Origin: Thermoplasmata archaeon
GTDB lineage: Archaea; Thermoplasmatota; Thermoplasmata; Lutacidiplasmatales; UBA184
Direction of reading: 5' to 3'
NCBI GenBank assembly: GCA_022750415.1
Contig: JAKIVT010000008.1
Coordinates: 1 to 38,177 of the forward strand
Length of the DNA: 38,177 bases
A program made the position numbers and the translations under genes. This document shows, piece by piece, positions 8,674 through 16,327 of the stretch. The notes under the pieces are model-generated. The model was not told the DNA's origin and ran no database searches. It was given only the letters and a program-made list of their open reading frames with translations. Within the stretch, counting starts at the first letter, position 1, and each line of letters starts with the position of its first letter.

Positions 8674-8683
8674 GTTATTTAAG
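8674..8683 (-). promoter_or_regulatory. TATA-like box of the complex I operon
   Basis: Read on the minus strand it is CTTAAATAAC, an AT-rich island in GC-rich surroundings, 54-63 nt before the nuoA ATG. With the usual archaeal spacing the transcript would start near 8650 and carry about 30 nt of leader containing the GGAGG site. Confidence 0.6.
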
Positions 8684-8763
8684 CGCTACCGGAACGACGG
8701 GTCTGCCGGCGCCCGGACCGAGGGCCGGGACACCGTTATTGGCCGGTACGACCCGGTCGGACG

Positions 8764-9396
8764 ATGCCCGACCGGTTCCGCCCGCCCGTGACACTGCACA
8801 GCACGCGGATTCGTCTCGAGCCCCTTGAGTTCGTTCACGCGGAGGCGCTGGCGCGAGTCGGCGCAATGCCCGAAGTCTGGCAGTTTCTCTCGTACGGACC
8901 ATTTCCGGACCAGGAGCGGATGCGAGAGCACATCCGGACATTGCTGGAGAGGCAGGGGCTCGGAACCGACCTCCCCTTTGCGATGGTTCGTCGTTCGGAC
9001 GGCATCCCAATTGGGATGACCCGGTTCCTCAACATCGAAAGGGAGAATGAGACCGCCGAGATCGGCGGCACCTGGTTCGACTCCCGGTTTTGGCGAGGTC
9101 CTTACAACACCGAATCGAAGCGGCTGATGCTCGGCCATGCGTTCGACTCGGAAGGCGCCCATCGGGTCTCCATTCGAACCGACTTGCGGAACGAGCGGAG
9201 TCAGCGGGCGATCGAGCGCATAGGTGGACGGCGGGAGGGCGTGCTGCGAGAGGAGCGAGTCGTCCGGGAAGGGTACCGCCGTTCCACGGTAGTTTACTCC
9301 ATCCTTGCAGACGAGTGGCCCGCGGTTCGCGACCGACTCGACGATTGGATCGCGCGACCTTGGACGGATCCGGCCGGCGGAACTTCGCCAACCTAG
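8764..9396 (+). CDS. GNAT family N-acetyltransferase (RimJ/RimL-like)
   Basis: Predicted acetyl-CoA-dependent N-acetyltransferase of 210 residues. The order of elements fits the RimJ/RimL/Acetyltransf_3 group: N-terminal TLHSTRIRLEPLEFVHAEAL, a central IGMTRFLNI and EIGGTWFDSRFW, and the acetyl-CoA region ending in NERSQRAIERIGGRREGVLR. The substrate cannot be told; relatives modify ribosomal protein N-termini, antibiotics or small amines. ATG 8764 follows a weak TATA-like CGTTATT about 25-30 nt upstream, suggesting a leaderless mRNA. It is divergent from the complex I operon and convergent with the FkbM-type gene. Confidence 0.88.
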   Translation: MPDRFRPPVTLHSTRIRLEPLEFVHAEALARVGAMPEVWQFLSYGPFPDQERMREHIRTLLERQGLGTDLPFAMVRRSDGIPIGMTRFLNIERENETAEIGGTWFDSRFWRGPYNTESKRLMLGHAFDSEGAHRVSIRTDLRNERSQRAIERIGGRREGVLREERVVREGYRRSTVVYSILADEWPAVRDRLDDWIARPWTDPAGGTSPT

Positions 9397-9424
9397 GGAT
9401 GCGGGAGCAACAGCCTGGAAGCGC

Positions 9425-9447
9425 AAACCTCCGTCGAGTGGGGGTTT
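9425..9447. terminator. Hairpin in the convergent gap (candidate bidirectional terminator)
   Basis: AAACCTCC at 9425-9432 can pair with GGGGGTTT at 9440-9447 (eight pairs including one G-U, 7-nt loop). It sits between the two stop codons of convergent genes and is followed on the plus strand by a T-rich stretch. Function is inferred only from position and structure. Confidence 0.35.
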
Positions 9448-9451
9448 CGTT

Positions 9452-10306
9452 TCAACCGATGGGATTCCTCTCTGCCAGCCAGTAGTCGGTGAATGCGAAC
9501 TGCGGAAACTTGGAGATCACGGTCAGTCCCGCTCCTCGGAGAAGAAGGGCAACGCGCTCGGAGGTTGGGTGGGAAGAGCGAGCATCGACCTCGATAATCA
9601 CGCGATTGGCACGAGCGAGGGTCAACTCGGCCCCACTGAGGACTTCCGCTTCGGAGCCCTCGGCATCGACCAGCAACCAATCAATGGTGGGCCACGCAAC
9701 CTCGTCCAACGTATCATCCAGCCGGACAATCTGGACTCTGAGCCGCCGGATGGGGGAGTTTGCCGGGGTGCGGGCTTCGTCGACCCACTCCGTACGGAAC
9801 GAGCCAAAACCGCTGGCGAGCAAGGGCACGCGGAGTTCCCCTACCGCCTCTCTCGACCCGGCCGCGGCGCAGACGACCCGAACGCCGTCGGCATGATTCA
9901 GGGCTAGATTCCGCCGCAGAGCTTCAACGGTCTCCGGATTCGCCTCAAACGCTGCGACCCGCGCCCCGAGTCGCGCCGCGATCAGGGTGTTGACTCCGAT
10001 GTGAGCCCCCACCTCCACGACATTCTGGCCCGGTTTCGGCCGAAACCAGCCCGCCATGGGAGTCGCCGTCCGCGGTAGGACATAATCGAGATCGTCGCTT
10101 TCCGGCCGGAGCTCGAACACGAAACCCCCCGCGGAAACTTGAATGGCTTTTCGAAGGAATTGGCCGGGTCCGATGTATCCGGCCCCGCGTGATACCCGCC
10201 ATAGGCCGGCCCTCACCAAGGCGGAGTACAGAGCCAGCCGATCCGAGACATCCTTCGGATGGATGGCGAGGTAGGAGGCCGCCTTGCTGGCAGGATGAGA
10301 ACTCAT
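9452..10306 (-). CDS. FkbM family SAM-dependent methyltransferase
   Basis: Predicted O-methyltransferase of the FkbM family, 284 residues. Visible elements are the SAM motif VVEVGAHIGVNTLIAARLG (about residues 110-130), the acidic residue after it in VAAFEANPETVEAL, LNHADGVRVVCAAAG, and the family's late signature IDWLLVDAEGSEAEVLSGAE. Members methylate hydroxyl groups of polyketides or surface sugars; the target here is unknown, although a surface glycan cluster lies 5 kb away. ATG 10306 was chosen because GGAGGAG lies just upstream and the preceding in-frame residues are low-complexity Arg/Pro/Ser. The 259 nt between this gene and the next one upstream show no convincing gene. Confidence 0.9.
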   Translation of the reverse strand: MSSHPASKAASYLAIHPKDVSDRLALYSALVRAGLWRVSRGAGYIGPGQFLRKAIQVSAGGFVFELRPESDDLDYVLPRTATPMAGWFRPKPGQNVVEVGAHIGVNTLIAARLGARVAAFEANPETVEALRRNLALNHADGVRVVCAAAGSREAVGELRVPLLASGFGSFRTEWVDEARTPANSPIRRLRVQIVRLDDTLDEVAWPTIDWLLVDAEGSEAEVLSGAELTLARANRVIIEVDARSSHPTSERVALLLRGAGLTVISKFPQFAFTDYWLAERNPIG

Positions 10307-10565
10307 GCTCCTCCAAGTAACCTGATCCTGGAATCCGGAAGCATGATCCAACGGCTCGACGGTAGGTCGCCGAGGGGAGACGGACGGAGAGGAAAACGGA
10401 GTGGGCCTCGCCGGTCGCACTCCGCGGCGCCCCGAGCGCATGACCGGTTCAGGAAGCGGGGAACCCGAGCGCAGCCCGGTTGACCAAGCCAGGCTGGAGA
10501 AGGTCCTTCGGTGGTACTGGGTTTGTTACCGCGCTGGGGGGGTACGTTTCCATCCGGAGATGGCG

Positions 10566-11360
10566 TTACAATGGCGGGGGAAACCTCGGACGCCGTTTGG
10601 CGTGAAACGCCTCGATTCCCTCCGAGAGTTCGCTCCGGTGGGCCGCGGCGACCGCGCCTTGTCGCTCAGCGGCCAACTGTGATTCGAGGGAGCCGGTGAA
10701 TGCCGAGCCCATGAGACGCTTCATCCATCCGTAGGCGAACGTCGGGCCCTCGGCCAACTCCCCGGCCCGTGTCCAGGCCCTATCGGAAAGCTGGCCCGGG
10801 GGAACGACCTCGTGGAGCAGTCCGAGCTCCCGCGCCCGCTCCGCAGGCACTCGTGCCGCGGTGAAGAGCAACTCCTGGCTGAGGCCGATGCCGAGGAAGT
10901 GGGGGAGGAAGTAGGTCAGGCCTCCGTCCGGCACGGCACCGAGAGACGGGAACGCGGGCACGAGAGTCGCCCCCTCCGCCGCGATGCGCCAATCGCAGGC
11001 CAGGGCGAGCGAAAGTCCACCTCCGGCCGCTACTCCGGGCAAGGCGGCCACGACGGGCTTCGCCATCCCCACGACCGCCCGGACTGCCCGCTCCTGCTCG
11101 CCCGTCAGGTCGTGAAAGAAGGCGGGAAGGGTGCCGGCTTTCCGGTTCTCCTCCATCGCTGCGACGTCCCCTCCGGCGCAGAAGGCTCGTCCAGCCCCGG
11201 TGAGGATTACGGCCCGGACCGACGCGTCGAGCGCCACCTCCTCGAGCGCACGCCGGAACCGTTGGAACGACGGGACGTCGAGAGCGTTCAATCGGTCCGG
11301 TCGATTCAGGCACAGTTCGACGACGGCCCCTTCTCGGCGCGTCGTGAGCGTCTCTGCCAT
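10566..11360 (-). CDS. Enoyl-CoA hydratase/isomerase family protein
   Basis: Crotonase-fold enzyme of 264 residues acting on acyl-CoA thioesters. The two oxyanion-hole segments are clear: AGRAFCAGGDVAAM (about residues 56-70) and PGVAAGGGLSLALACDWRIA (about 108-128). The following FPSLGAVPDGGLTYFLPHFL has Asp in the PDGG position, as in isomerase-like PaaG members, while the hydratase glutamate pair is not evident, so isomerase or another crotonase reaction is at least as likely as hydration. No other fatty-acid genes are nearby. ATG 11360 lies 24-34 nt downstream of a TATA-like box, consistent with a leaderless single-gene transcript. Confidence 0.9.
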   Translation of the reverse strand: MAETLTTRREGAVVELCLNRPDRLNALDVPSFQRFRRALEEVALDASVRAVILTGAGRAFCAGGDVAAMEENRKAGTLPAFFHDLTGEQERAVRAVVGMAKPVVAALPGVAAGGGLSLALACDWRIAAEGATLVPAFPSLGAVPDGGLTYFLPHFLGIGLSQELLFTAARVPAERARELGLLHEVVPPGQLSDRAWTRAGELAEGPTFAYGWMKRLMGSAFTGSLESQLAAERQGAVAAAHRSELSEGIEAFHAKRRPRFPPPL

Positions 11361-11383
11361 GATGGAGCCGGGAATCGGTCGGC

Positions 11384-11394
11384 GAGTTAAGCGC
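11384..11394 (-). promoter_or_regulatory. TATA-like box of the enoyl-CoA hydratase gene
   Basis: Minus-strand GCGCTTAACTC lies 24-34 nt before the ATG at 11360, the spacing expected for a leaderless archaeal transcript. Confidence 0.5.
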
Positions 11395-11402
11395 TCGCCG
11401 GC

Positions 11403-11630
11403 TCAGTTGCCGTGAGGGTACGACTCTGCGATCAGGCGGAGCGAGCCCGGGGCGGAGTACCCCGCGCGGGCGACGATCCGGTCGGCCGTTACAATCCGCT
11501 TGAAACCGACGAACGCCCGGGTGACGAAGAAGAGGTACGAGTATCGTTTCATCGTGAAGGCGACGATGGCCCCTTGGGGCTCGACCAGCACCTTGACAGT
11601 GTGATGTTCGGAAATCCAGCGGTCGGCCAT
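11403..11630 (-). CDS. Small hypothetical protein, 75 residues
   Basis: Not recognised. The protein starts MADRWISEHHTVKVLVEPQ and contains FTMKRYSYLFFVTRAFVGFK and ends RLIAESYPHGN. The mix of basic and aromatic residues looks like a compact alpha/beta protein; no zinc motif or transmembrane helix is evident. The start ATG 11630 is supported by a very good TATA box (CCTATATGC) 25-33 nt upstream. Its 5' part overlaps the apparent 3' end of the upstream phosphoesterase frame, whose last residues look non-coding. Confidence 0.6.
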   Translation of the reverse strand: MADRWISEHHTVKVLVEPQGAIVAFTMKRYSYLFFVTRAFVGFKRIVTADRIVARAGYSAPGSLRLIAESYPHGN

Positions 11631-12973
11631 CGGGCGACCGACGGTGGCACCGCGGCATATAGGCTTCCCGGATTCCCGAGCGTTGCGTGACCACCGACCG
11701 TCGTCGCTTGCCCATCCCCGGCCGATTGCCCTTTCGGGGTCTGCGCCCCCGCACCTAGGCTCACGTTTGTGGGCAAGAGCAAGGGCGGGTTTTCGGGGCC
11801 GCCAAAATTGAAGAACCCCGTGAGCGAGGGCGCTTGAGCGACCCTCTCGTTCAGCGTGGGCAACCCCCAATTGGTGTCGACGAAGCGCAGCAGGGCGGCG
11901 GGGTCAATCGGGGCGTCGAGGACTGTCCCGGCGGGGGTCCAAGGAGAGAGGACCAGCAGCGGGACGCGGAACCCGTCACCCGTGGGACCCGTCGACGGGG
12001 GATCCACCGGATCCCAGAACCCACCGGCTTCGTCAAAGAACACGAAGATGACCGACGACGCCGCAACCGGGCTCGCGAGGATTGTGTTCACAACCGTCGC
12101 TGTCCATTCGGCGCCGACAGTGACGTTCGCACTTGGGTGCTCGCTCACCATCGGGTCGTCCGACGGGTCGATGAACGTGACCGCGGGGGGGTGGAGGGAC
12201 GCCAGCTGAGAGGGGAGGGTCGTGACGTCTTCGACGCTCGCGACCTCGCACGGGTTTGCCGAGAACGATGGGATTTCGAGAGGGGCTAAGTTCGCTGACT
12301 GCCCCGCATAATCGTAGGCATACGAGATCCCGTGGGAACCCAGTTCGTCGAAAATCGTCGGGAAATCGAACACCCCGGGTGGGGGTGCCGAATTGAATGT
12401 CCAGTTTCCCGCGGTCCCGGCGAAGTCGAAGATCCGGTTAGGCAACGTCGGTCCGAGGACCCCGGAGAAGAATCGGTCGGCGAGAGCGTAGTGACCGGCG
12501 TACGCGTAGTACGCTGGGATGGCCGCGGCGCCGTAGTATCCGACCGCATCGACGGGGGCCGGGGCTCCGGACGCTTGGGCTTGGGCCACGAAGTCATCGA
12601 GTTTGCCCCCATCGATGTCTGCGAGCTCGGAGCCGTGGTCGTGCGGGAGGTCGGGCGTCGATGTGCCGGGGAGCAGGAAGGGGGAGGCCGACCGGTTCGA
12701 GCCGTACGCGAGGGGGAACGCACCGGCCGGAGGATAGCCAAGGACTCCTGGGCGATCGCCGAAGTAGTTCTCGAACGCGTGATTCTCTTTGATCAGGAAA
12801 AAGACGTGATGGACCGGAGTTCGCGCGAGCGCGTCTCCGGAGTCCAGGGGAGGACATGCCTTGGGGGAGGCAGGGGAGAGTTCCCCCAATGCCAATGCCG
12901 CGCTCGCGGTGACCGCCATCGCGAGCACCAAGGCCACCGCCGCGCGGTCCCTCGCCGGGGGTTCGGAGGTCAT
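11549..12973 (-). CDS. Secreted phosphoesterase (phospholipase C / acid phosphatase AcpA family)
   Basis: Predicted extracellular phosphoesterase of the PF04185 type, 474 residues as read. An N-terminal hydrophobic segment (about residues 10-32, VALVLAMAVTASAALALG) is a signal peptide or anchor. The family's opening motif HHVFFLIKENHAFENYFGD (about 55-73) and the late motif FFDEAGGFWDPVDPP are clear. Members hydrolyse phospholipids or phosphate monoesters outside the cell. The ATG at 12973 overlaps the stop of the upstream methyltransferase (ATGA), so it is the third gene of that operon. The last 69 or so residues after LLLPTNVS use codons unlike the rest and overlap the next gene and its promoter. 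A one-base shift would give a TAG at 11757-11755, so a frameshift or sequence error near 11760 is possible. Confidence 0.88.
   Translation of the reverse strand: MTSEPPARDRAAVALVLAMAVTASAALALGELSPASPKACPPLDSGDALARTPVHHVFFLIKENHAFENYFGDRPGVLGYPPAGAFPLAYGSNRSASPFLLPGTSTPDLPHDHGSELADIDGGKLDDFVAQAQASGAPAPVDAVGYYGAAAIPAYYAYAGHYALADRFFSGVLGPTLPNRIFDFAGTAGNWTFNSAPPPGVFDFPTIFDELGSHGISYAYDYAGQSANLAPLEIPSFSANPCEVASVEDVTTLPSQLASLHPPAVTFIDPSDDPMVSEHPSANVTVGAEWTATVVNTILASPVAASSVIFVFFDEAGGFWDPVDPPSTGPTGDGFRVPLLVLSPWTPAGTVLDAPIDPAALLRFVDTNWGLPTLNERVAQAPSLTGFFNFGGPENPPLLLPTNVSLGAGAQTPKGQSAGDGQATTVGGHATLGNPGSLYAAVPPSVARWPTAGFPNITLSRCWSSPKGPSSPSR
11655..11663 (-). promoter_or_regulatory. TATA box of the 75-residue gene
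   Basis: Minus-strand CCTATATGC is one of the best TATA matches in the window and lies 25-33 nt before ATG 11630. It falls inside the apparent C-terminal tail of the phosphoesterase frame, which argues that this tail is not truly coding. Confidence 0.6.
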
Positions 12974-14109
12974 TGGCCCTCGCTCCTTTGCAGCACCGCG
13001 AGAAATTGATCCCCCCAGCCCGCGAACGGCCCCCACCGCCCGAGGACCGCGTCCCAGCGTTCGAGCCGGTCCCACCTTGCCCCCCATCGGTCGAACCGTT
13101 CTGCGAGATTCGGCGGAGGCACCAGAATCCCGAGACCCTCCGTGTGCCGGAGCTCGAATAGCGTCGCGAAGGCGGTGCGAATCTCCCGGGGTGACCGGAA
13201 ATACACATCGACCGGGAATCGGTGCGTCCCGACGGGTGCCGGACGCCGCCACCGACCCCGGAGCCTTCCGGGATGTCCGGAGAGCGCAGTGGCGAGCGGC
13301 TCGAGGACGGCGTGGCGACCGTACGCCCCAGCGACAAACCGTCCTCCGTGTCGAATGAGCGCACCGAGGCCCCGGGCAACCGGACCGAGGTCGGGTTCCA
13401 GGCTCAATGCCCCGAAGGTGGAGAATCCACCGTCGAAGGAGGCCGGGCCGTACTCGGCGGATAGCGAGCCAAGGTCTCGGGCCCGCAGGCGTAGGGTGGT
13501 GAGGCCTTCAGCCTGCCCCGCGCGATGGGCGTTCTCGCCGAGCCGGGCGAGCATCCCTTCCGAAACGTCGACCGCGAGGACCTGGTGACCCGCTTCCAAC
13601 ATCGGAATCGTCTCCACGCCGGCGCCGCTCCCGATCTCGAGAAGTCGAGACGGCCGCGGGAACGTGCGGCGGAGGAGGGCGATCGAGCGCCGCCGGAATC
13701 CGCGCTCGACGGGGTTGCTCTCAATCCGCTCGGCATAATCGGGCGCCGCCCAATCGAACTCCTCGCGGAGCCAACCGTCGTACCGTTCGGCCGAGCCACT
13801 CGTATCCCCGGCGCAAATCGCAATCAGCCGTCCGGGGTGGGCGAACCACATCTCGGAGCCCCGTTGGCCGGCTTCGCTTCGAAATCGGGCGAGGAGCCGG
13901 TCTCGTGTCGCGGGGTCCGTAACCAAGGTCGCGGACCCCTCCCCTCGGTCGCTTCCCAGCCGGAACGACGCCCGCCCGGTCCGGAGAACCGAGGCCGGCC
14001 ACAGCGCCTGCGGGTCGGAGGCGACGACGTAGATCCGGGTCCCTTCGGCCACGTAGCGGAGTCGAACGATGTCGCCCCCCGCCGTGAGCTCGAGTGTGAG
14101 GTCAGCCAT
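12970..14109 (-). CDS. Fusion of split-barrel (deazaflavin nitroreductase-like) domain and SAM-dependent methyltransferase
   Basis: 379 residues in two parts. Residues 1 to about 105 (RIYVVASDPQALWPASVL, then a short strand-rich part ending in PGRLIAI) resemble the split beta-barrel of the F420-dependent nitroreductase/PPOX superfamily; this call rests on pattern similarity only. Residues about 150-300 are a class I methyltransferase with motif I LLEIGSGAG (156-164), the acidic D181 in VLAVDVSEGML, and SFDGGFSTFGALS. The C-terminal part holds a basic region and aromatic GWGDQFLAVLQ. The start ATG 14109 overlaps the upstream methyltransferase stop by 8 nt, and the stop overlaps the phosphoesterase start, so the three genes are probably translated together. 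The substrate is unknown. Confidence 0.8.
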   Translation of the reverse strand: MADLTLELTAGGDIVRLRYVAEGTRIYVVASDPQALWPASVLRTGRASFRLGSDRGEGSATLVTDPATRDRLLARFRSEAGQRGSEMWFAHPGRLIAICAGDTSGSAERYDGWLREEFDWAAPDYAERIESNPVERGFRRRSIALLRRTFPRPSRLLEIGSGAGVETIPMLEAGHQVLAVDVSEGMLARLGENAHRAGQAEGLTTLRLRARDLGSLSAEYGPASFDGGFSTFGALSLEPDLGPVARGLGALIRHGGRFVAGAYGRHAVLEPLATALSGHPGRLRGRWRRPAPVGTHRFPVDVYFRSPREIRTAFATLFELRHTEGLGILVPPPNLAERFDRWGARWDRLERWDAVLGRWGPFAGWGDQFLAVLQRSEGQ

Positions 14110-15157
14110 TCCGACCGGCTCGGACTTCCTCGATCGGGTCGTCGCTAGAGGTGGCGTCCCTCGTTCGGTTCCCGCCCGGAGCCCGGGCGGTGGGGGGACC
14201 GTTCGGGGGGGCAATGGTCCATTGCTCCGCCCCGGAGGGGAGAAAGGCGGCATCGAGTACCCCGTCCCGAAAGTCCATCGGCAGAGCGCATTTCTCGCAA
14301 GGGAACGCCCAGCTCCCATCGAGGGAGCGTTTTCCGGTCGGGGCGCGACATCGGGGGCATGCGAAGCTCCGGTCGAGGGATGGGAGCGGCGAGTCGCCGG
14401 TTCCGGTCCGCCGAGCCAGGAGAAACCGGGTCGGGAACAGGAACGACCCGGGGAAGGTTGAGGTCCCTCCCCGAAGGGACCGGATTGGCCACCACGGCGC
14501 GATTCGTTCCGGCCCTTCTCCCAATTCCCGGACGACCTCGAACCCGGCGGTGCGCACGTCGCGCCGGACCCTCGCGGACGTCGAAACGACGATTGGGAAG
14601 GGGTCGGGGCCGCATTCCCGAGAATCGCTTCGGTCCCAGGTCAGACCGGTGGGACGGGAATGCAAGAATCCGCGAACGTCCTGCTCGAGAGTTCCGATGG
14701 TGGGCTTGGGGGTGTAGCTGAGAAGCAAGAGCCCTCCGGGCGCCAAGACGCGCGCCAGCTCCCCGAGAAAACCCGCGGGGTCGCGGATATGGTGGTAGAC
14801 CCGGATCGAAACCACCGTCCGAAACGCCCCCGATACGAAGGGGAGGTGGAACAAGTTGGCCCTACCCAGCAACCGGAGTCCGCGGGCATCCTTAGCGCGC
14901 AGTCGGTCCCGAATCTCCCGGAGACCGCTCGGGTCGAGGTCGACCCCGACGTACTCCTCGGCGAGACCGGCGAGGAGCGGCGACATTCGGCCGAACCCCG
15001 TCCCCGCTTCCAGCAATCGGTCGGATTGCGCACCCGCGAGGGCCGTCTTAACCAGCCCCGACTCGAGCTCGGTGACCGCCTCGCGGCCGGCCCACATCCG
15101 CCGGAAGTCGTACCCCTCGTAGGACGAGACCGATTCCGGACCCGGGTGGCTCGCCAT
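14102..15157 (-). CDS. SAM-dependent methyltransferase with C-terminal Trm112-like zinc ribbon
   Basis: First gene of a three-gene operon, 351 residues. The methyltransferase core is residues about 45-160: motif I LLEAGTGFGRMS, acidic D73 in YVGVDLDPSGL, and VYHHIRDPAGFLGELARVLA as in Methyltransf_11 proteins. After a variable stretch, residues 265-305 form a treble-clef-like zinc ribbon with C267-C270 and C287-C290, followed by LPMDFRDGVLDAAF, which resembles the YPI-x-DGIP-xLL ending of Trm112/UPF0434 proteins. In other archaea Trm112 is a separate activator of several methyltransferases; here it appears fused. The C-terminal 40 residues are disordered-looking. ATG 15157 has a TATA-like box 30-37 nt upstream and is divergent from the glycan cluster. 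Confidence 0.82.
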   Translation of the reverse strand: MASHPGPESVSSYEGYDFRRMWAGREAVTELESGLVKTALAGAQSDRLLEAGTGFGRMSPLLAGLAEEYVGVDLDPSGLREIRDRLRAKDARGLRLLGRANLFHLPFVSGAFRTVVSIRVYHHIRDPAGFLGELARVLAPGGLLLLSYTPKPTIGTLEQDVRGFLHSRPTGLTWDRSDSRECGPDPFPIVVSTSARVRRDVRTAGFEVVRELGEGPERIAPWWPIRSLRGGTSTFPGSFLFPTRFLLARRTGTGDSPLPSLDRSFACPRCRAPTGKRSLDGSWAFPCEKCALPMDFRDGVLDAAFLPSGAEQWTIAPPNGPPTARAPGGNRTRDATSSDDPIEEVRAGRNG

Positions 15158-15186
15158 CTTCCCTGACCGCTCGGACGGGGCCCGGC

Positions 15187-15194
15187 GTATTAAC
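15187..15194 (-). promoter_or_regulatory. TATA-like box of the methyltransferase-phosphoesterase operon
   Basis: Minus-strand GTTAATAC, flanked by GC-rich sequence, 30-37 nt before ATG 15157. It fits a nearly leaderless transcript of the three-gene operon. Confidence 0.5.
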
Positions 15195-15242
15195 CCCCGG
15201 AACGACTCCCGACCCTCCCGAATCCCTCGGGCCGACTCACGC

Positions 15243-16172
15243 ATGCCGACGCCAGTCCCGCTCGAGCAGCTCAGCGTGCTCATCGTGACCCACGACCGCG
15301 CCGAGCTCCTCGGGAAGCTTCTCGCAAGTCTCGAACGGATGGGTGGCGACCACTTGGCCTCGGTCGTCGTCGTCGACGATTCCGTCGAGCCGCTCCGAAC
15401 GGCCGGCAAATTCGGAGGAATTCCGCTCCACCACCGGATCCTCCCGGAGCGGGTCTACATTTCCCGCGCGAAGAACCTCGGTCTGAGGGAGATTGACTCC
15501 CCGTTCGTCCTGATCATCGACGACGACAACACCCTCTCCGAATCGACCCTCGCCCGCCCATTGCGGGCCCTTGCCGACGACCCTCGCCGGGGGGCCGTCA
15601 TGCCGGCCGTCCTTTACCGGGACGCTCCCGACCTCGTCTGGGTCTATGCGACCCCGTTCCGCCCCGACCGGTGGGGGTTCGACCTCGTCGGGCGGAACCG
15701 CCCACGCGCCCCAGCCTTGGAGGGGAGGTGGCTCCCGACCGACGCGCTCCCGAACGCCGCATTCTTCCGGACCGAGGCCCTGCGCTCGGTGCAGGGGTAC
15801 GACGAACAGTACCGGTCGAACAGTTCCGCCGACCTTTGCCAACGGCTCAAGCGGAACGGCTGGATCGTCGAGGCGGACACCGGCTCGTTCGTTCTCCACG
15901 ACGTCGAACCCCCAGGCCGGCCCGGGTACTGGGCTGCCCACACGGTAACGGACCCGAACCGGACCTACCATGAGGCCCGGGATTGGTTTCGTTTCGAGTT
16001 TGCCGTCCACCGGGGCGAATCCCGACTCGGCGTCCGGGCGCTATACCGTTCGGTGGGGTGGATTCTTCCGCTGCTCCTGGCGCTCGGAATCCGCCGCGGA
16101 GCCAACCGGGTCGCCACGGTGACATCGCTCGCACGCGGGATCCGCGACGCGCTCCGCGAACCGCGGGACTGA
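15243..16172 (+). CDS. Glycosyltransferase family 2 protein
   Basis: GT-A fold glycosyltransferase of 309 residues, first gene of the plus-strand glycan cluster. It begins LSVLIVTHDRAELLGKLLAS and has the early VVVVDDSVEPL and the donor/metal-binding acidic motif FVLIIDDDNTLSES (D93-D95). The later VQGYDEQYRSNSSADLCQRL fits the acceptor-side region of GT2 enzymes. A single hydrophobic stretch near residues 270-285 (WILPLLLALGI) may touch the membrane. The donor sugar is unknown. ATG 15243 is close to the divergent methyltransferase operon start; no strong TATA box is seen on this strand. Confidence 0.9.
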   Translation: MPTPVPLEQLSVLIVTHDRAELLGKLLASLERMGGDHLASVVVVDDSVEPLRTAGKFGGIPLHHRILPERVYISRAKNLGLREIDSPFVLIIDDDNTLSESTLARPLRALADDPRRGAVMPAVLYRDAPDLVWVYATPFRPDRWGFDLVGRNRPRAPALEGRWLPTDALPNAAFFRTEALRSVQGYDEQYRSNSSADLCQRLKRNGWIVEADTGSFVLHDVEPPGRPGYWAAHTVTDPNRTYHEARDWFRFEFAVHRGESRLGVRALYRSVGWILPLLLALGIRRGANRVATVTSLARGIRDALREPRD

Positions 16173-16285
16173 TCTCCGCCCGATTAGCCCGGGTCGCTAG
16201 CACGACCGTGCGGTCCGACGCCGGACGGCCCCCGACGGACCCCCGACCAAGGCGATTTTCTCAGATTCAGGAACGGCGACGTGGG

Positions 16286-16293
16286 GGATATAC
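16286..16293 (+). promoter_or_regulatory. TATA-like box before the nucleotidyltransferase gene
   Basis: GGATATAC lies 35-42 nt before ATG 16328 and touches the alternative ATG at 16295. If it works as a TATA box, the downstream ATG must be the start. Confidence 0.5.
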
Positions 16294-16327
16294 GATGGGC
16301 CGGCTCACGAGGGGGGGACGTCTTGGC

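Noticed and set aside
10401-10682. 93-codon plus-strand frame in the gap before the enoyl-CoA hydratase gene
   Set aside because: Overlaps the 3' end of the hydratase gene, no promoter or ribosome site, no family-like sequence.
14102-15244. ATG 15244 as an upstream start for the Trm112-fused methyltransferase
   Set aside because: It would cover the TATA-like box and reach the start of the divergent GT2 gene; ATG 15157 matches the family start.
16295-16327. ATG 16295 as start of the nucleotidyltransferase gene
   Set aside because: It touches the TATA-like GGATATAC and the added residues (MGRLTRGGRLG) look non-coding; not fully excluded.
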